Notes under the pieces: generated by a model | The model's input: the letters and a program-made list of their open reading frames with translations, nothing else | What the model was told of the DNA's origin: nothing | Databases searched by the model: none | Shown: positions 30,113-39,266 of the stretch, one piece after another | How positions within the stretch are numbered: the first letter of the stretch is position 1 | How the letters are laid out: the number at the start of each line of letters is the position of its first letter | IMG/VR virus record: IMGVR_UViG_3300013233_000123 | Coordinates: 1-42,504 of that record | Source: a virus | Direction: 5' to 3' (one strand) | Length of the DNA stretch: 42,504 nucleotides | Made by a program: the position numbers and the translations under genes

Positions 30113-30390
30113 TGAGTGCGGCTATACGAGACTACACGGAAGTATCTAGGGAATATGGGGTTGTGACTGTGGCAGAGTCGGGGCTATACAGTGTCGGGTC
30201 TCAGCCCGCAGACGAGGCATCATTGAACATAGATTATGTTACTAAGGTAACTTTAGTGGACGCGGCAGGGGCTTCTATAGTACTAAACTTTGCTGCCCCT
30301 CCTGTAGCCATAGGAACTTTACTTATTAAAGAAAATCTTGATGCAAGTGGGTTGGCTAACTTAGCAACCTCTAGGCAGTCTTTCCCTTAA
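30112..30390 (+). CDS. Small tail-region protein
   Basis: 92 residues, start overlapping the previous stop. Beta-rich, with RDYTEVSREYGVVTVAESG at the start and VTLVDAAGASIVLNFAAPP in the middle. The next gene begins at the base after its stop. It has no motif that identifies a role; co-translation with its neighbours suggests a component of the tail tip. Confidence 0.5.
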   Translation: MSAAIRDYTEVSREYGVVTVAESGLYSVGSQPADEASLNIDYVTKVTLVDAAGASIVLNFAAPPVAIGTLLIKENLDASGLANLATSRQSFP

Positions 30391-31899
30391 ATGGCTACGC
30401 TCTATAGTAATTATACCTTATTAAGCCCCTTCTCTCAGATAACAGATTGGAACTTAATAGCCTCTTATAAACAACCTGTGGGAGCATCATACCCTAATGG
30501 TGTTTATACCGTCATAGAGAGTTTAGCCCCTTATTCCGTGCGCGACCCTTATGTAGCTTTTCAATACTACTTCTACCATAGTATAGCTAGAACCTTAACC
30601 AATGGGAGCACTGCGGTAGCCTCCATAAAAGGTAGAACTACTGCTGACGGGTTAGTGACTACAGACACTACGAACCAAAGCCCCAACACTAACTATGGGT
30701 TTGATTTAGAGCTTAGATGGATAGACCCTGTAACCTTTGTAGATAATAGGACTTTAGCCTCTGTAGGTATTGCTGAACTTGGGGGTACAGGGTCACATTA
30801 TTTACTGGGGGCATGTATTACTGATGCAGGTTATTTGGAAGCCTATGTCTACACCTATAATAGCGTGGGGGAAGTACACCACTTAACTTTATCTTTAGGA
30901 GGGACGGTAGTAGTCTCTCTTTTACCCCTTGCGACAAAAGCTCAAACTGTCCTATCTGTGGCGGGGGGGTATTACACAGGTGCAGGCAAGATAGAGTCGT
31001 ACTACACCATTACAAACAGCGTAACTACCTCAGACTTACCTCCCAATGCGCCTGCGGGAACAGCATATACGGACACCAATACCGTTACTACTGAGGCATA
31101 CCACTCAGTATTGGCTGGAGGATTGGAAACAAACACTTTAATAGAGACTAATGTAGTAGTTTACACTACGACAGGAGTTACTGGTGGGTCTTCAAGCACC
31201 ACTGTCACAGGGGATACCTCCAATGCGATATTTGCGCCAGCCTTAGATATTGCCTTTATAGATAATGAATGGTACATGGCTATTAACCACGGGGGAGATG
31301 TAGCCTTAGCAGGGCTAGGGTCTGACGGTAAAAGTCTTAGGGGGGTAACGACCAAAACTTCGGTGCTGCCCATATTCCCATCTTTTTACCGCCCTATATT
31401 TGGGTATCAACGCCGTTACAATGAATGGTGGGATTCTAGGTCTGATGCTGAGGGGGGTATGATGTTTAGGTTTAAGGGGGTAACTATATCAGACTCCCTT
31501 CCAGATTATGTACCTAAGATAACTTACAATATAGGGGATGCAGTTACTGGAGGGATAATATGTTTGGTAAATGGTACCCACCTAATACCCCCAAATCCTA
31601 ATGTCCCAGAATGGGGTATTAGAGATAAATGGGTCTATTATGGCTACGCAGGATTTCACGGGGCGTTCCAGACCAATGCCACTGTTACGCCTATAACATA
31701 TACTCAAGCTGCATACCTAAACCCAGATAAGGCTGGGGTTTGGGAATCTATCCCAGACCACACATGGAAAGCTGATGCCACAGGGTATAACTCTGATGTG
31801 GCTATTTATAATAGAGCAGATACTCAGTATTATAAAGAATACCCTACTGATGCCGACCCCACAGTTACAGTATCCCCTAGTCAGTTAATGGAAGTTTGA
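30391..31899 (+). CDS. Large tail-region protein of unknown function
   Basis: 502 residues, rich in Tyr, Thr and Gly. Opens MATLYSNYTLLSPFSQITDW; the MATLYSN start resembles MARLYSN of the fibre at 34619, so the two may share an N-terminal attachment segment. Middle strands (YLEAYVYTYNSVGEVHHL, LDIAFIDNEWYMAINHGG) look like a lectin or propeller-like beta fold, and a Trp-rich part (RRYNEWWDSRS) lies near 350. Receptor or glycan binding is possible but not shown. No ribosome site except coupling. Confidence 0.55.
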   Translation: MATLYSNYTLLSPFSQITDWNLIASYKQPVGASYPNGVYTVIESLAPYSVRDPYVAFQYYFYHSIARTLTNGSTAVASIKGRTTADGLVTTDTTNQSPNTNYGFDLELRWIDPVTFVDNRTLASVGIAELGGTGSHYLLGACITDAGYLEAYVYTYNSVGEVHHLTLSLGGTVVVSLLPLATKAQTVLSVAGGYYTGAGKIESYYTITNSVTTSDLPPNAPAGTAYTDTNTVTTEAYHSVLAGGLETNTLIETNVVVYTTTGVTGGSSSTTVTGDTSNAIFAPALDIAFIDNEWYMAINHGGDVALAGLGSDGKSLRGVTTKTSVLPIFPSFYRPIFGYQRRYNEWWDSRSDAEGGMMFRFKGVTISDSLPDYVPKITYNIGDAVTGGIICLVNGTHLIPPNPNVPEWGIRDKWVYYGYAGFHGAFQTNATVTPITYTQAAYLNPDKAGVWESIPDHTWKADATGYNSDVAIYNRADTQYYKEYPTDADPTVTVSPSQLMEV

Positions 31900-31956
31900 T
31901 AATCGACTTAAATGTAGGGTGGTTATAGTGTCGCGTAAAAGTTAGGAGCTACTAAT

Positions 31957-33534
31957 ATGCCAAATTTCTCAAATGTAAATTCCACAGCTCTAAACAATGC
32001 TGCTGGAGGTGTTGTTAAAGTAGTGGCAGCTACCGCATTGGTATCGGGCATAATGGTAGCCTCATCTATTAACCTAAATTACACTTCAAAAGTTAGTGCT
32101 AGTGTGACCCTTCCACTGGGGGTAACTACCAAAGTGTCGCCCAAGGCAATCACAGTATCCTATGACATCCTTGCAAACATACCTGTAGGTTCTTCTACTA
32201 CCTTAGCTATGGGCAGTTCAGTGTCCTCTAGTGTAGCATTAGACTATAGCACCCTCCCTATCGTTAAAAGCAGCGTCACCTTAGACTATAGTGTCCTCAC
32301 TAAAGTAACCTCTAGCACCGTAGTAACAGCCAATTCATTAGTACCTGTCAGTGCAGGGGTATCTATGCCCTTTGATACCACAGTACCTGTAGCCCAATCC
32401 ATAGCTTTAGTGGCGGACATATTAGCCCTTAACCCTGTGGCTAATGACACCGCATTATCTTGGGTTATGACTTCCCAAGCTTCCGTTAATGTTACAAATG
32501 CTATACAGCTATTAGTGGGTAATAAGACTATCCCTATTATGTCCGCAGAAGTTAGTGCTGATGAAGGTTCTATGGGTTGGAGAGGTAGCATATCCCTAAC
32601 TAATCCTAATGATTATCTAGCTCTGCCTCTAAACACTCTATTCATCCTAGACCTACAGGGGGAGCAGTACACTTTAGTCGTAGACTCTAAGGGGGTTAAT
32701 AGGTCATTCAACCAAGAGACTTATAATATCCAAGGGGTTAGCCCCGCTAACTTACAGTCCAAGCCAAGGGTTGCAGCTTTAACAAGACAGTGGAATACCC
32801 CGACCCTAGCCTCAGCTTTGGTAGGTAGTGTTTACACAGGAGTGATACATTGGAATGCCGTTGATTGGGTTATCCCTGCTAACAGGTATCAAGTGTCTAA
32901 TTCTGACCCAACCACTGTAGTAAAATCTATTGCTGCGGCAGTTGGTGCTGTAGTCGATGCTCTACCTAATGGGGATTTGGTGGTTAGACCTAAATTCCCT
33001 GTATCCCCAGAGAAGTATGCAATAACTACCCCAGCCCACATCTACACAGATTTGGTAGATAACCTGTCTATATCTGAGTCTTACAAAGTGTCTGCATTTA
33101 GTAATGACCTTGTGTTATCAGATGTGTCTTCTAGCTATAGTGATACTGTGGAGTATGTCCCAGACCCTCTAGTGGTAGGAAAAGGTATCCTTAAAGTGTA
33201 TTTAACTCCTGTTAGGAGTAACTATGCTGTAAGGACGACCAAGTTTAACATTTCATTAGCCTCTACAGGCACTTCTTTAGAAGCCCATACCGAGACTATC
33301 GAGTTCTTAGATGGGGCAGCTTCTGTGTCTAAACCGATACAATCTATTAGTTCTGTAGTGTGGGGGGATGTTGATTTGGGAGGAGTGACATTTATAAATG
33401 GAGCTACTAGCTTGTCGTCATTAACAGCTAGTAGCTCTTTAGCCACGGTTACATACACCACAATGGTATCCACCTATAGCGTTACTGGTGGCAGCTTAGG
33501 TGAGAAAGCACAATTCTTAGTAGAGGTGACATGA
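31957..33534 (+). CDS. Putative tail hub/baseplate protein, N-terminal part
   Basis: 525 residues; AGTTAGGAGCT precedes the ATG. The first 175 residues are repeats of short Val/Ser/Thr strands of the type VxxSVTLDYSVLxKV, a low-complexity beta region. From about 180 on (LLVGNKTIPIMSAEVSADEG, MGWRGSISLTNPNDYL) the chain resembles tail-hub proteins that bind the tape measure end. The last part contains another strand-rich domain. It stops on the next gene (ATGATG), and the two following small genes look like further hub pieces. Confidence 0.6.
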   Translation: MPNFSNVNSTALNNAAGGVVKVVAATALVSGIMVASSINLNYTSKVSASVTLPLGVTTKVSPKAITVSYDILANIPVGSSTTLAMGSSVSSSVALDYSTLPIVKSSVTLDYSVLTKVTSSTVVTANSLVPVSAGVSMPFDTTVPVAQSIALVADILALNPVANDTALSWVMTSQASVNVTNAIQLLVGNKTIPIMSAEVSADEGSMGWRGSISLTNPNDYLALPLNTLFILDLQGEQYTLVVDSKGVNRSFNQETYNIQGVSPANLQSKPRVAALTRQWNTPTLASALVGSVYTGVIHWNAVDWVIPANRYQVSNSDPTTVVKSIAAAVGAVVDALPNGDLVVRPKFPVSPEKYAITTPAHIYTDLVDNLSISESYKVSAFSNDLVLSDVSSSYSDTVEYVPDPLVVGKGILKVYLTPVRSNYAVRTTKFNISLASTGTSLEAHTETIEFLDGAASVSKPIQSISSVVWGDVDLGGVTFINGATSLSSLTASSSLATVTYTTMVSTYSVTGGSLGEKAQFLVEVT

Positions 33535-34046
33535 TGGCAGCATTAACAACTAGCTTGGTAGTAAATTTTGGGGGCAACACCTCTGGGATATTAAGTGCGG
33601 AGATAGACTCAAGACCTACAGGAAGGAATAAGGGTAATACCTCCTTCGTACCATCTGATACTGTATATTTTTTAGTGTACACTACTGCCAATGTTGCAAA
33701 AAACCCCATCACCTTAGATGCCTCTTACGGTGCTCCTTTGAAAGTAGGTACAGGCACAGAGGTCATTACAGAAACCTTAACCTATACTGGCAGTAATGTA
33801 GCAACCACCTCAAAGCCTATTAAGTCTGGCTTCTCTAGTTTGTGGTTAGGGAATAATGTCGGTGCAGTTACTACAAGTAATGAGAATGAGGTGCGGGTAG
33901 CGGTACTAGACCCTCTAAAAAAAGCAGGGGTACTACAGGTAACTTATACCACATCATTTGACATTTATTCTATAGCATCCCCTCTAACTATGAATGGTTT
34001 GGCTAACTTCTCTATAGTAGTAATTATTAACGGTACAGCCACATGA
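33531..34046 (+). CDS. Tail-tip protein, middle piece
   Basis: 171 residues; AGAGGTGAC precedes the start ATG. Pattern ITETLTYTGSNVATTSKPIK and AGVLQVTYTTSFDIYSIASP repeats units seen near the C-terminus of the gene at 31957 (ETIEFLDGAASVSKPIQSI, LATVTYTTMVSTYSV) and in the 28940 protein (ITETLVFGFSDTVAISKP). It therefore seems to be a duplicated domain now in a separate gene. No enzyme motif. Confidence 0.55.
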   Translation: MMAALTTSLVVNFGGNTSGILSAEIDSRPTGRNKGNTSFVPSDTVYFLVYTTANVAKNPITLDASYGAPLKVGTGTEVITETLTYTGSNVATTSKPIKSGFSSLWLGNNVGAVTTSNENEVRVAVLDPLKKAGVLQVTYTTSFDIYSIASPLTMNGLANFSIVVIINGTAT

Positions 34047-34345
34047 TGCTGCACGCTATAAGAGGAACTGGCGGGTCTATAGGAACGCCCATAGTTGAAC
34101 CCTTATTATCCACCCCATCCGCCGCCTTAGCTAGGGCAGAGTCAGAGTTTGGGACGACTGCCCACGATAAGCAGAAGGTTAATATAACTGCCCTATACAG
34201 GACTGGGTTATCCTTGGGAGACTTGGTAGAGGTGCATGATGTATCCCAAGCAAATTCTTGGAAGGGTAAGTTGCTTAGTATCAGTCATAGGGTGGATGGT
34301 GGAACTCTTGTTAGTCACCTAACCGTGGATAGATTAAATGTCTAA
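34043..34345 (+). CDS. Tail hub C-terminal-like protein
   Basis: 100 residues. The run AALARAESEFGTTAHDKQKV, the GLSLGDLVEVHDVSQANSWK stretch and GKLLSISHRVDGG at the end match the C-terminal domain of phage tail hub proteins, normally part of one long chain. Here it is a separate gene overlapping its neighbours on both sides (ATGATG and an eight-base overlap). It may assemble with the 31957 product as a split hub. Confidence 0.6.
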   Translation: MMLHAIRGTGGSIGTPIVEPLLSTPSAALARAESEFGTTAHDKQKVNITALYRTGLSLGDLVEVHDVSQANSWKGKLLSISHRVDGGTLVSHLTVDRLNV

Positions 34346-34571
34346 CCCCCTACAAGAGCTAGTATCCCTAGTAGCCAAAGAGACTACCTATTCTGGGGTA
34401 GTATCCCTAGTGGCTAAAGGCACTGCCTCAGTAGTTACTGCATCTGGAGTTAAAGAGGTCGCGGTACCTGCTACTACCTCTATATCCGTGGGGAGTACTG
34501 TAACCATATCTAACGGTAATATTACGGGGGTAGTATTAGCAGGGGTTGGAAGTATAACATACACCGTTTGA
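34338..34571 (+). CDS. Small beta-rich tail protein
   Basis: 77 residues, starting eight bases inside the previous gene. The N-terminal half repeats the unit VSLVAKxT (ELVSLVAKETTYSG, GVVSLVAKGTASVV), the rest is a short beta barrel (ATTSISVGSTVTISNGN, VGSITYTV) reminiscent of the OB-like needle-base domain of spike proteins. That likeness is weak. Confidence 0.5.
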   Translation: MSNPLQELVSLVAKETTYSGVVSLVAKGTASVVTASGVKEVAVPATTSISVGSTVTISNGNITGVVLAGVGSITYTV

Positions 34572-34577
34572 ATACCC

Positions 34578-34589
34578 GCACTCAAGTGC
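34578..34589 (+). repeat. GCACT/AGTGC inverted repeat, copy 4
   Basis: GCACTCAAGTGC in the 47-base gap before the fibre gene, identical to the 12 bases at 6092. Flanks differ from the 14758 and 22668 copies except for the AA after GTGC. Confidence 0.5.
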
Positions 34590-34618
34590 AAAGTTAGTAC
34601 CATTTTTGGAGTTATATC

Positions 34619-37600
34619 ATGGCTAGATTATACAGTAATAACGCATCGACAACCTTGGCATCATATTTACCTGCTACAGCCCGTGCTACTAGAATACCTT
34701 TAGTAGAGGCTGCTCAGTTCCCAGAGATAGTAATTGGGGGATATGACCAATCTGTCGCTACCCCAACCCCTTTATCCTTAGGGGGTGCCAACTTAGTAGA
34801 TTTATGGGAGGACGGCACATCGGGACTGTTCAGTCTTACTGATGCAGGTACATTTTATAAAACTTTCTTAAACAGCAGCAACACTTTATATGCGCCGTAT
34901 ATACAGTATATAAATGCTAATGGTGATAGCACCTTAGGGTTTGTTAATGGCAACAATGAAATTGTTATCAATCCTTCCTTTATGTCCACTGAGAGTAGTG
35001 GGTATTATCATGCCCCTAGCACTCCGCCAGTTGTAGCACCTTCGAGCATTGCATGGGACGGGACTAACTACATAGGGTCTATTGGGTCTGCTCTATACTC
35101 CAGCCCAACAGGGTTAGACCCTTGGACTCGTATAGCTAGCACCAATACCTTTTCTGTGGCTTCTAAAGGTCTGTACCATTTCCCAGCTTTAGCTTCCCCT
35201 TACATTGCCCTATCTACTGATGCCTCTAAGGTGTATTTCTCTGCTGATACGATTACATGGACAGCCGCAACCACCGCCACCACAGCTACGATTTATGATA
35301 TTACGGTGGTAGGGACTACCTTATATATGGTGACTAATGGTTTAGGTTTATGGTCTAGTACTGATAATGGGGCTGTATGGACGCAGGTAGTGACAGGAAC
35401 TACATTTGATACTCAATCCACTTACACTGCCTCCATAGAATCTACAGGCACAGGTATCACTGCCCTAGGAAGGAGCACTGGCAATACCGCCGTAGGGGTA
35501 ACTACTACAGATTTAGTAACATGGAGTGTATCGGGATTACCCCCTATACCTTATCTATATGGTCTAACTACCGTAGGGGCTAATCTATTAGCCTTTGGGG
35601 GGAACGCTAATCTAACAGCCCCGTTAGCCTATTACTCTACAGATAGTGGGGTTACTTGGACTGCATCCACCCTACCAGCCGTAGTAGACAGTACCTTTAT
35701 GGGAAGCATGGGTAATCAAGGTGGCACAGCCCAGTACCTAGTAGGTTATTCGTCAGAGGTTTTGAAATCTACAGATAGTGGGGTTACTTGGGTATCAGAT
35801 AAAACCCCTATAACAGGACTTCATAGCCCTAGTAAGGGGGTAATCTTAACTGGAAATAAAGTTTTAGGGCGCACTTTTGGTGCTGCGTTTGATTATAAAT
35901 TTGTGCCAGTATTTACTACTAATACCTTGGTAGGGTCTAACACAGGTAATGGTAAATCTGTAATTTGGGACGCATCTGGCGGGGTATGGCAAGCCAATAC
36001 TTACTCCTATGATTATGTTGGAGGTATCATATCTAATGCCCCTGTAGGGGGGTTCACAGACATTATTTGGTCTGGGGCTATAAACCTTTGGATTGGCGTT
36101 GGTGCAGGGGCAGTAATAGCCACCTCTGCGGATTTGGTGTCATGGACTACTGTAAGTGCTCCTGTTGGAATTACGGCAAACCTATTAAGCCTTGGGTTTG
36201 ATAGAGGTGTTTTATTTGCAGGGGGAGTAGCCACATTACTACGCTCTTTTGATGGGGGGCTAACTTGGGAGAATACTACTGCGTCTACTGTGATGTATTC
36301 GGGGTATAATATAGTAGGTATCCACGGGGATAGGTCTCAGAATAAGATTCTGCTAATACTAGATGTAGTAGGAACACCTAATACTGCCCATGCCGTCACC
36401 GAGATGGGAGAGGACTTTATTACCCTAGGTACTGATACCTCTGGTAATGCTACGGTGCATGTTAAAGGCATTTCTCCAGCGGATACGGTAATTGTGTATG
36501 GGGGTACCTTAATAAAAGACATTGTAATCAGAAACCCTAAGGTACATACATCCTCCATAACTTTAGAAGACCCTGTAACTAAGGATAGAGAAGTTGTGCA
36601 GGTAGATTACCATAAGAATGGGGTAATGTTATTCACTAGAGGAACAGAGGGGACGACAGCATTAGCTTGGAATGCAGGAGTAATCATGGAGCAGCGCGGA
36701 ACTAAGACCAGTTTTTCCGCCTTCCCTAGTAGGAGTGATGCCTCTGGTACTGCCGTAGTTTTGGGAGACACTGACCCTCTAAAAAGTATAGCCAGAAGTG
36801 CGGTAGCTTTAGGGTTTGAGGCTTCTAGCCATAGAAATAATACCGTCACAATAGGGTATAGTGCCTATACTGGATATGAGAGGGACATAGCTATAGGGGC
36901 GCAGTCTTTGGCGTATAATGCTGCGGGGTCTGCGCCAGAGGGGGCTATCGCTATAGGGTATAATTCCTATGGGTACTACTACGCCCCAGTAGCTATAGGA
37001 AGTGACTCCTATGCCTATTCTAATGCTATTTCTATGGGAAACCGAGCTAGGGCAGAAGGGGCATACTCAACAGCTCTAGGGTACCGTTCTAGTTGTACCA
37101 GTGGAAATGCTGTAGCTATAGGCAGTAACAGTGTAAGTGGGGGCAATTCTTCTGTGGCTGTAGGGCGTTCTACCACTGCCACAGGGTATAGGTCTATATC
37201 TATATTAGGTGGAGCAACCTCGGGTTCTCATGCTATAAGTATTGGTGGAGGTGCGTTGGCAGGGGCTTATGATGTGGATGTAGGGAATACCTTTAAATCT
37301 ATTGGCGGAGCTTTGGCTATTGGGTCTAGTGTAGTTAATCCTATCCCAGACACTACTAGGTTAGGTGGCGGTATTATGGTACAGCAAAGTAAAGTCACCA
37401 CTAGCCATGTTAAGGAGTTTTCTGGGGCAGAAGTAGTCCTAGCTACTGAAAAGCTAGACTTAGTGGCTCTAACACCCCCAGTAGCTACTATTGTTATCCC
37501 TACAGGTGCGGTATTTGTACCATCTAGTGTTATTATTATGGTGGCGGATATGACAGGGGTTCTAACAACTCAAGCTACCGTTGAAATATCTACATCCACG

Positions 37601-37798
37601 GACAATATAACCTTTACCCCTCTAGCAGCAGCGGCTTTGACTACAGGACTAACCGCCCCTAGAAAAGTACAGGATATTGCTATACCTCCTACCACGGATG
37701 CCGTGACATATTTACGAGCTTCGGTAACAGTGGCAGGTTCCGCTACCTTGCTATATACCGCTAGGGTGTATTTTAAGGGAATATTAGTTCAAGAATAA
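34619..37798 (+). CDS. Tail fibre/adhesin with Asp-box propeller and YadA-like repeats
   Basis: 1059 residues; TTGGAGTTATATC precedes the ATG. After an attachment region (1-150) come Asp-box (BNR) motifs: SSTDNGAVW (about 246), YSTDSGVTW (338), KSTDSGVTW (383) and RSFDGGLTW (542), marking a beta-propeller of sialidase or photosystem-stability type without catalytic residues identified. Residues about 722-895 carry YadA/Hia head repeats (SAVALGFEAS, DIAIGAQSLA, AIAIGYNS, NAVAIGSNS, SSVAVGRSTT), which form trimeric beta-rolls. The last 150 residues are beta-rich. The protein is probably the receptor-binding fibre. Confidence 0.8.
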   Translation: MARLYSNNASTTLASYLPATARATRIPLVEAAQFPEIVIGGYDQSVATPTPLSLGGANLVDLWEDGTSGLFSLTDAGTFYKTFLNSSNTLYAPYIQYINANGDSTLGFVNGNNEIVINPSFMSTESSGYYHAPSTPPVVAPSSIAWDGTNYIGSIGSALYSSPTGLDPWTRIASTNTFSVASKGLYHFPALASPYIALSTDASKVYFSADTITWTAATTATTATIYDITVVGTTLYMVTNGLGLWSSTDNGAVWTQVVTGTTFDTQSTYTASIESTGTGITALGRSTGNTAVGVTTTDLVTWSVSGLPPIPYLYGLTTVGANLLAFGGNANLTAPLAYYSTDSGVTWTASTLPAVVDSTFMGSMGNQGGTAQYLVGYSSEVLKSTDSGVTWVSDKTPITGLHSPSKGVILTGNKVLGRTFGAAFDYKFVPVFTTNTLVGSNTGNGKSVIWDASGGVWQANTYSYDYVGGIISNAPVGGFTDIIWSGAINLWIGVGAGAVIATSADLVSWTTVSAPVGITANLLSLGFDRGVLFAGGVATLLRSFDGGLTWENTTASTVMYSGYNIVGIHGDRSQNKILLILDVVGTPNTAHAVTEMGEDFITLGTDTSGNATVHVKGISPADTVIVYGGTLIKDIVIRNPKVHTSSITLEDPVTKDREVVQVDYHKNGVMLFTRGTEGTTALAWNAGVIMEQRGTKTSFSAFPSRSDASGTAVVLGDTDPLKSIARSAVALGFEASSHRNNTVTIGYSAYTGYERDIAIGAQSLAYNAAGSAPEGAIAIGYNSYGYYYAPVAIGSDSYAYSNAISMGNRARAEGAYSTALGYRSSCTSGNAVAIGSNSVSGGNSSVAVGRSTTATGYRSISILGGATSGSHAISIGGGALAGAYDVDVGNTFKSIGGALAIGSSVVNPIPDTTRLGGGIMVQQSKVTTSHVKEFSGAEVVLATEKLDLVALTPPVATIVIPTGAVFVPSSVIIMVADMTGVLTTQATVEISTSTDNITFTPLAAAALTTGLTAPRKVQDIAIPPTTDAVTYLRASVTVAGSATLLYTARVYFKGILVQE

Positions 37799-37809
37799 GG
37801 AGATATGAC

Positions 37810-38622
37810 TTGATTTCATTTCTAGGAGGGCTTCCACGCTCTAGTTCTACGGTGCTGTCGGCATTACTTAACCAAAACCCTGCATTTCATGCTAGTGGCA
37901 CTAGCCCTATGGTTGAGTTAATGCTAGCGGCAAGAAAAGTGAGAACCAAATCCATAGACTTTAGGGCTATGGATAAGGGTGAAACAGATAGGAAGATGGT
38001 TAATTCTCTTAGAGGCATACTTAATGGGTGGTATGAGGATAGATGCGAACCCTATTGCTTTGATAAGTGTAGAGGATGGTTAGAGCATTATCCCTTGTTA
38101 TGCGCTTTAATGGAGTCTCCTAAGGTCATTGTACCTATACGAGATATACGAGGGGTGGTAGCTAGTATGGAGTCTAGGAGATTAAAAAATCCTATGATGG
38201 AGACCAAAGGAGGGGATAGCCCTTTTGACGGGGTTACTATACAAAGTAGAGTAGACCAGTACCTCACCAAACCCCCAGTAGGTATTGCTGTGGAGAGATT
38301 ATTCGAGGTTTCTAGGTCTGGGGCGTTGAACAATATGTTAGTTATTAGGGCAGAGGATTTAGGACTGAACCCAGAGGCTGAGCTACACAGGGTTTATGCT
38401 TTTTTAGGATTAGAATGGTTTGATGGTCATTACTATGAGGGTATAGCGTCAGCCCCTAATGAACACGACCATGTACATGCCCCCTATGGAGAGCATACCG
38501 TTAGAGATACAGTACAACCCCCTGCGGAGAATTGGGACGAAGTTTTAGGCTCGGATGTTAGTGAGGATATTAAATCTAGGTGTGGGTGGTTTTACGAGAC
38601 CTTCTACCCAGAGAGGTGTTAG
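37810..38622 (+). CDS. Sulfotransferase family protein
   Basis: 270 residues from a TTG start with AAGGAGATA upstream; an ATG at 37805 leads only to Met-Thr-stop. The 5' phosphosulfate loop FLGGLPRSSSTVLSALL (4-20) and the 3' phosphate region PIRDIRGVVASMESRRL (about 109-125) are as in PAPS-dependent sulfotransferases. The later HDHVHAPYGEH segment may bind the acceptor. It follows the fibre gene, so transfer of sulfate to a virion or host-surface glycan is possible; the acceptor cannot be read from the sequence. Confidence 0.8.
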   Translation: MISFLGGLPRSSSTVLSALLNQNPAFHASGTSPMVELMLAARKVRTKSIDFRAMDKGETDRKMVNSLRGILNGWYEDRCEPYCFDKCRGWLEHYPLLCALMESPKVIVPIRDIRGVVASMESRRLKNPMMETKGGDSPFDGVTIQSRVDQYLTKPPVGIAVERLFEVSRSGALNNMLVIRAEDLGLNPEAELHRVYAFLGLEWFDGHYYEGIASAPNEHDHVHAPYGEHTVRDTVQPPAENWDEVLGSDVSEDIKSRCGWFYETFYPERC

Positions 38623-38624
38623 GA

Positions 38625-38891
38625 ATGGCTATTAAATTTGATTATACAGATAAAGCTGGAGTAGTTCATGTAGGGGCTATTGCTAGAGTAAGTAGGGTTA
38701 GGACTTCTACCAGTGGTATCACTGGGATACTTCTAATCCATGATGCTATTGACCCTACAGGCTCCCCTATAGATAAGATTACTGTGGACATGCCGTTTAC
38801 TACTACGGTAACAGGGACTAAGAACTTTGTTAAAAGAGCGTATGAGGCTATCTTAGCAGAAGGTGTATTCCCAAATCCCACCAATATATAG
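38625..38891 (+). CDS. Small tail-region protein
   Basis: 88 residues from the ATG at 38625, chosen for the nearby AGAGGTGTTAGGA site; an upstream GTG at 38580 inside the sulfotransferase gene is rejected. Beta-rich start MAIKFDYTDKAGVVHVGAIA, then GILLIHDAIDPTG and a helix KNFVKRAYEAILAEGVF. Sequence type is common among small structural proteins beside fibre genes. Function unknown. Confidence 0.5.
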   Translation: MAIKFDYTDKAGVVHVGAIARVSRVRTSTSGITGILLIHDAIDPTGSPIDKITVDMPFTTTVTGTKNFVKRAYEAILAEGVFPNPTNI

Positions 38892-38948
38892 GTTTGAGTT
38901 TGGTGATAGGTGGGGATAGCTTTGCCAAAACCCAATTAGGAGATTGTT

Positions 38949-39266
38949 ATGCCTTTAGTAAGTATGGAAACCACCCCATCTATCCCAGTTTATACGATTT
39001 TAGACACCCTTAATGCTATTTCTGGAGTAGATGTAAATACTTCTCATGTGTCTGGGTCTCCTTCGGCAGTACAAATAGAGCCAACACCTGCGGCTACAAC
39101 GGTAGAAGTGCAGGCTAGACTGTCCCCAACTTCTTCATGGGTGACGATTCAATTAGTAGCAGCAGCTACAGCTACAGCTACAATAGTCCCCTTTTCTGTT
39201 AGATACAATTTCATTAGAGCTATTCGCGTAGGGGCTGGTGATGTTGTAGTTATGGCGCAAGACTGA
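38949..39266 (+). CDS. Small beta-rich structural protein
   Basis: 105 residues; TTAGGAGATTG precedes the ATG. The pattern TTVEVQARLSPTSSWVTIQL is like a small carbohydrate-binding or fibre-accessory domain. Ala/Thr-rich strand (LVAAATATATIVPF) follows. It stops on the next gene (TGATGG). No motif allows a firm role. Confidence 0.5.
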   Translation: MPLVSMETTPSIPVYTILDTLNAISGVDVNTSHVSGSPSAVQIEPTPAATTVEVQARLSPTSSWVTIQLVAAATATATIVPFSVRYNFIRAIRVGAGDVVVMAQD

